From positions 1 through 7,919 of the forward strand of contig JAQUAC010000099.1 of the NCBI GenBank assembly GCA_028687415.1: 7,919 nucleotides of DNA, in the 5' to 3' direction. Source of the DNA: Acidocella sp. (GTDB taxonomy: Bacteria > Pseudomonadota > Alphaproteobacteria > Acetobacterales > Acetobacteraceae). Under the pieces are notes generated by a model. The model made no database searches, was not told the origin of the DNA, and saw nothing but the letters and a program-made list of their open reading frames with translations. Positions within the stretch are counted from its first letter, which is position 1, and every line of letters begins with the position of its first letter. Positions 5,113 to 7,919 of the stretch are shown here, in pieces. The position numbers and the translations under genes were made by a program.

Positions 5113-6003
5113 TCACCCCTGCCCTAAAAATAGCGGTGCGGCGGCGCGCATACGGTTGGCCAGCGCTTCTGCCACGGCGCGGATGCGCGGCACGTTCCGC
5201 GTATCCTCATGCTGCACCAGCCAGATTTCGCGCGCCGGTAAGGGCGGCGCATCCAGCCGCACAAGATCCGTATCCACCGCGACATGATGCCCTAACACCA
5301 CCACGCCCAGCCCAGCCAGCGCCGCGGCAAGCTGGCTGGCGCGGCTATCGGTACGCAATGCCACCTCTGCCCTGGGTGCCATGGCGGCCAGAGCATCTAT
5401 TTCAGGGTAAGAACCACTTTCGTCGCGGGTGAGAATCAGCCGGTGCCCCACCCCATCGCCACCCGGCAAAGGCTGTGCATCCCGCTCGGCAAGATACGCC
5501 GCACTTGCATAAATCCCGAAGGACACCTCCCCAATCCGCCGCCCGAGCAGTAATTGCCCCTTCGGCCGCGCCAGACGGATAGCCAAATCCGCCTCCCGCG
5601 CTGCCAGAGATAACGTGCGGTCATCGGTAATCAGCTCAACCAGGATACCCGGATACCGCTGGGCGAGATCCGCAAGGGCCTGCATCAAAATCCCCGCCGC
5701 GAAATCGCTCACCGTAGTCAGCCGTACAATGCCTTCAAGGCGCGCATCCCGCCCGCTCACGGCGCGCTCCGCCGCCTGGGCCGCATCTTCCATCTGCTCC
5801 ACCTCGGTGCGTGCGGCCTCCCCTGCGGACGTTAAGCGAAAACCATGCGGCGTACGCTCCAGTAGGCGCACCCCAGCCTTAGCCTCGAGCGCCGCCAGCC
5901 GCCGCCCCATAGTAGATTGCTGTACCCCCAGCCGCCGCGCGGCCGCTGAAAGCGTGCCTTCACGCGCAATGGCCAGAAAACTTCGCAAATCATCCCAATC
6001 CAC
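5113..6003 (-). CDS. LysR-family transcriptional regulator, divergent to doxX-dioxygenase
   Basis: 296-residue regulator of the usual LysR size. It has an N-terminal winged helix-turn-helix (about 1-60: DLRSFLAIAREGTLSAAARR, then LGVQQSTMGRRLAALEAKAG) and a periplasmic-binding-protein-like effector domain from about residue 88 (GIVRLTTVSDFAAGILMQAL onward). The start is taken as GTG at 6001-6003 because GGAGG (6010-6014) lies six bases before it. A TTG two codons upstream touches the GGAGG and is unlikely. The gene is transcribed away from the doxX-dioxygenase operon, and a T-N11-A dyad lies in the shared promoter region, so it most likely controls that operon and itself. The effector is unknown; an aromatic or quinone-like compound would fit a ring-cleavage neighbour, but this is inference. 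It ends at TGA 5113-5115, next to element debris. Confidence 0.9.
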   Translation of the reverse strand: MDWDDLRSFLAIAREGTLSAAARRLGVQQSTMGRRLAALEAKAGVRLLERTPHGFRLTSAGEAARTEVEQMEDAAQAAERAVSGRDARLEGIVRLTTVSDFAAGILMQALADLAQRYPGILVELITDDRTLSLAAREADLAIRLARPKGQLLLGRRIGEVSFGIYASAAYLAERDAQPLPGGDGVGHRLILTRDESGSYPEIDALAAMAPRAEVALRTDSRASQLAAALAGLGVVVLGHHVAVDTDLVRLDAPPLPAREIWLVQHEDTRNVPRIRAVAEALANRMRAAAPLFLGQG

Positions 6004-6009
6004 CCCCAA

Positions 6010-6014
6010 CCTCC
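6010..6014 (-). promoter_or_regulatory. Ribosome binding site that decides the lysR start
   Basis: GGAGG on the minus strand, six bases from GTG 6001-6003 but directly adjacent to the upstream TTG. It argues for the GTG. Confidence 0.6.
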
Positions 6015-6029
6015 ATGCGAAAACGCATA

Positions 6030-6059
6030 ATCATAGGCCAATTTTTGGGAATTAACCAA
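6030..6059 (-). promoter_or_regulatory. Probable lysR promoter
   Basis: On the minus strand, TTGGTT (6054-6059) and TATGAT (6030-6035) are separated by 18 bp, a fair sigma-70 pair. The -35 hexamer overlaps the LysR box, consistent with autorepression. Confidence 0.45.
6045..6059. promoter_or_regulatory. LysR-type operator (T-N11-A dyad) in the divergent promoter
   Basis: TTGG-GAATTAA-CCAA is a perfect inverted repeat with four-base arms. It contains T-N11-A (6046-6058), the classical LysR recognition pattern, and is centred between the divergent lysR and doxX starts. Confidence 0.55.
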
Positions 6060-6086
6060 GCCTCTATGCATGGCTATCTGGACGCT

Positions 6087-6093
6087 AAAGGAG
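6087..6093 (+). promoter_or_regulatory. Strong ribosome binding site of doxX
   Basis: AAAGGAG eight bases before the ATG at 6102. It sets that ATG as the start in preference to in-frame ATG codons further upstream. Confidence 0.75.
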
Positions 6094-6101
6094 ATCCGCT
6101 T

Positions 6102-6524
6102 ATGACATCAAACATCGACACCAAAACCGCCGGATACGGCGCCCTGCTGCTCCGTCTCTCGCTGGGTATTTTGTTCCTGGCCCATGACGGGCTGAAATTC
6201 TTTGTATTCACCCCGGCTGGCACAGAGCATTTCTTTGCCAGCCTTGGCCTGCCGGGCTGGTTTGGCATTTTCGTCATGCTCTGGGAGCTTGCCGCCGCCA
6301 TCGCCCTGATCCTTGGCATCTGGCCGCGCTTGGCCGCGCTGCTGATCGCCCCGGATCTGATCGGCGCAATTGTGATGGTGCATATCCATAACGGCTTCTT
6401 CTTCATGGCGAAGGGCGGTGGATGGGAATATCCGGCGTTCTGGACGATTGCGCTGATCGCGCTCGCGCTGATTGGCGACGGCCCCTGCACCCTGCTGCCG
6501 ACCCCAGGCCGGAAAACCGCATGA
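6102..6524 (+). CDS. DoxX family inner-membrane protein
   Basis: 140-residue DoxX-family protein (DoxX/SURF4-like fold), the family of small four-helix membrane proteins often next to redox or ring-cleavage enzymes. Four hydrophobic segments are visible: about 13-31 (GALLLRLSLGILFLAHDGLK, with the family's RLxLGxxFLxHGxxK pattern), 53-73, 77-97 and 112-126. GLPGWFGIFVMLWELAAAIA (50-69) contains the conserved membrane-embedded Glu62, and HIHNGFFF and GWEYP follow. The ATG at 6102 is chosen because of AAAGGAG; longer frames upstream lack a site and would run into the operator. The stop overlaps the start of the dioxygenase gene as ATGA (6521-6524), so the two are translationally coupled. The biochemical role of this type is not settled; association with the next gene suggests a common redox or detoxification task. 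Confidence 0.9.
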   Translation: MTSNIDTKTAGYGALLLRLSLGILFLAHDGLKFFVFTPAGTEHFFASLGLPGWFGIFVMLWELAAAIALILGIWPRLAALLIAPDLIGAIVMVHIHNGFFFMAKGGGWEYPAFWTIALIALALIGDGPCTLLPTPGRKTA

Positions 6525-7318
6525 CGCTTCCCAGCCTGTTCGTCAGCCATGGTTCTCCCATGCTGGCCCTCACGGACACACCGGCGAGGAGGTTCCTCGC
6601 CAGCTTGTTCACCCTCCTGCCCAGGCCACGCGCCATCCTTGTGGTTTCCGCGCATTGGGAAACAGTAGCGCCGATGGTGAATAAAGTCGCCCGGAACCAA
6701 ACGATCCATGATTTTTTTGGCTTTCCGCGCGCGCTCTATGAGCTTCATTACCCCGCGCCCGGCCATGCCGTGCTGGCGGATCGCATTACCGCCCTGCTCG
6801 GGCAGGCCGGTTTTGCCACGGGTCTGGAGACAACGCGCGGTCTTGACCACGGCGCCTGGGTTCCGTTGCTGCTGGCTTGGCCAGACGCGAACATCCCTAC
6901 GCTTCAGCTTTCCGTGCAGACCAACCAGGGCCCGGGCCACGCTTACCAAGTTGGCCGGGCCCTAGCACCGTTGCGCGATGAAGAGGTGCTCATTCTCGGC
7001 TCCGGCAGTTTCACGCACGACCTCAGGCGCTTCCGAGGACAGCCGGTCAACGCCCCTGAAAGCGCCGACGTCACCGCGTTCAGCAACTGGATGGACGCCG
7101 CCATCGTCAAAAACGACATTGCGGCCTTGCTGAATTACCGCAAGCTCGCCCCTTATGCGCCTGACGAGCACCCGACCGAAGAGCATTTGCTGCCGCTCTT
7201 CACTGCTCTGGGCGCAAGTGATGGTCCGGCGCAAAGGCTGCACAGCTCAATCGAGCATTCGATTTTGAGAATGGATGCTTACACTTTTGGGCCCATGCAA
7301 ACCCCGCTAGCCAACTAG
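6521..7318 (+). CDS. Class III extradiol dioxygenase, 4,5-DOPA dioxygenase (YgiD/LigB) family
   Basis: 265-residue protein of the LigB superfamily, group of 4,5-DOPA extradiol dioxygenases (YgiD, plant DODA). These cleave catechol rings with a divalent metal. Likely metal ligands and catalytic residues are His10 (SHGSP), His45 (SAHWE), His166 (GSGSFTHDL) and His217 (DEHP). The other family blocks, DFFGFPRALYELHYPAPG and RGLDHGAWVPLLLAWP, are intact, as is the C-terminal SILRMDAYTFG. The start ATG overlaps the doxX stop (ATGA), showing an operon. After Gly at about residue 257 the tail PMQTPLAN is unlike the family. Its stop codon overlaps the end of the IS6 transposase gene on the other strand, so the last codons may come from the insertion. 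The natural substrate is unknown: a catechol or hydroquinone is likely, DOPA is not proven. Confidence 0.9.
   Translation: MTLPSLFVSHGSPMLALTDTPARRFLASLFTLLPRPRAILVVSAHWETVAPMVNKVARNQTIHDFFGFPRALYELHYPAPGHAVLADRITALLGQAGFATGLETTRGLDHGAWVPLLLAWPDANIPTLQLSVQTNQGPGHAYQVGRALAPLRDEEVLILGSGSFTHDLRRFRGQPVNAPESADVTAFSNWMDAAIVKNDIAALLNYRKLAPYAPDEHPTEEHLLPLFTALGASDGPAQRLHSSIEHSILRMDAYTFGPMQTPLAN
7289..7302 (+). repeat. Possible terminal end of the IS6-family element
   Basis: GGGCCCATGCAAAC has the general form of IS6-family ends (GG followed by TGCAAA some seven bases in). It lies 13 bp outside the transposase stop. The partner end is off the window, so it cannot be checked here. Confidence 0.35.
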
Positions 7319-7919
7319 GGGAGCATCAGGATCTCGGGGGTGTCCCGGACAACCCTGCCCGTCTCGTCCGCTGAAGTTGCGGCCTGCTGGCGGAACAGTG
7401 TGGTGATCTGGTCGTGGGTAGCGAGGAATCTCTGGGCATGACCCGGGGATTTGAATCGACCCAGGATCTTTTCTCGTCGCCTCGTGTGACGATGGGACGC
7501 CTCGATCCGGTTGTTCAGCCGCTTGTGCGATCGGTGATCGGCACTGCGGCAATCCGTGCGGAGTGCCACATCGTAGCTGCGGAGTTTGTCGGTCACCACG
7601 ACGCGCGGCTGTCCCCATCGGCGCATCAGCTTGCGGAGAAACCGACGGGCGGCTCGGGCATCTCGCCGTTTCTGGACCAGGATTTCCAGCACGTCGCCGC
7701 GATTATCAACAGCCCGCCAAAGCCAATGCTTCTCGCCGCCAATGGTGATCACCATTTCATCAAGGTGCCATTTGTCGCCTGCCGGAGGACGGCTGCGCCT
7801 GATTTGCGCGGCGATCTGCGGTCCAAACCGATCGACCCAAACTCGGATCGTCTCGTAGCTGACGGTAACACCGCGCGCAGCCAGAAGATCCTCAACATCC
7901 CGAAGGCTCAGATTGAACC
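7315..7919 (-). CDS. IS6-family (IS26-like) transposase, 5' end off the window
   Basis: DDE transposase of the IS6 family, which moves by replicative cointegration. About 200 C-terminal residues are visible of roughly 230; the N-terminal helix-turn-helix runs off the right edge. The visible part starts FNLSLRDVEDLLAARGVTVS (the family's end of the DNA-binding region), then WHLDEM with the first catalytic Asp, VVVTDKLRSY with the second, and NNRIEASHRHTRRREKILGR with the Glu and the conserved Arg-rich helix. The frame is unbroken, and GEKHWLWRAVDNRGDVLEIL and QRRF-like blocks are in place, so it is likely a functional copy as far as can be seen. Its stop (7315-7317) overlaps that of the convergent dioxygenase. 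An in-frame ATG at 7753-7755 is internal and not the start. Confidence 0.92.
   Translation of the reverse strand, partial: FNLSLRDVEDLLAARGVTVSYETIRVWVDRFGPQIAAQIRRSRPPAGDKWHLDEMVITIGGEKHWLWRAVDNRGDVLEILVQKRRDARAARRFLRKLMRRWGQPRVVVTDKLRSYDVALRTDCRSADHRSHKRLNNRIEASHRHTRRREKILGRFKSPGHAQRFLATHDQITTLFRQQAATSADETGRVVRDTPEILMLP

Noticed and set aside
6074..6949. 291-codon minus-strand frame opposite doxX and the dioxygenase
   Set aside because: Shadow frame spanning two real overlapping genes; no domain seen and no support for a start.
1..7919. CRISPR array, retron, toxin-antitoxin or other defence system
   Set aside because: No regularly spaced repeats, no reverse transcriptase or nuclease motifs, and no paired small overlapping genes were seen on either strand.

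Overview
The window (about 60-65% GC) looks like accessory chromosomal DNA of an alphaproteobacterium. The best guess is an Acetobacteraceae-type acidophile or relative, judged from protein character and the mix of insertion sequences; this is inference, with no rRNA or marker gene to confirm it. No tRNA, rRNA or CRISPR array is visible.

Layout, left to right. (1) 1-1069, minus strand: the two subunit genes of a succinyl-CoA:3-ketoacid CoA transferase, scoA then scoB, 1 bp apart; scoB runs off the left edge. (2) 1119-1365: a 237-bp non-autonomous element with perfect 33-bp inverted ends starting GGGG, flanked by a 5-bp duplication TAGAT. It has the hallmarks of a Tn3-family miniature element (TIME) and sits 54 bp upstream of scoA. 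About 350 bp with no convincing gene follow. (3) 1723-2721, minus: an outer-membrane lipid A deacylase of the LpxR/DUF2219 family. (4) 2852-3837, plus: a decayed IS1595-family transposase, interrupted by a second 287-bp miniature element (3181-3467). Removing that element with one copy of its 6-bp duplication restores the transposase frame exactly. (5) 3942-4235, minus: a small helical, phasin-like protein gene. (6) 4430-5112: a graveyard holding a second, more deleted IS1595-family remnant and the C-terminal piece of a serine recombinase cut by what may be another element's end. (7) 5113-7318: a LysR regulator divergent from a two-gene operon (DoxX membrane protein and a DOPA-dioxygenase-like extradiol dioxygenase) that overlap by ATGA. 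The shared promoter region has a good T-N11-A LysR box. (8) 7315-7919, minus: an IS6-family transposase, 5' end off the window, whose stop overlaps that of the dioxygenase.

Functionally, the intact cellular genes are ketone-body/acetoacetate CoA transfer (ScoAB), lipid A remodelling (LpxR-like), a small phasin-like protein, and a LysR-controlled DoxX plus ring-cleavage dioxygenase unit. Between them the DNA has been repeatedly colonised by transposable elements. The most notable signals are the two clean miniature transposons with readable target duplications, one of them nested in an older IS. I see no evidence for a previously undescribed multi-gene system.
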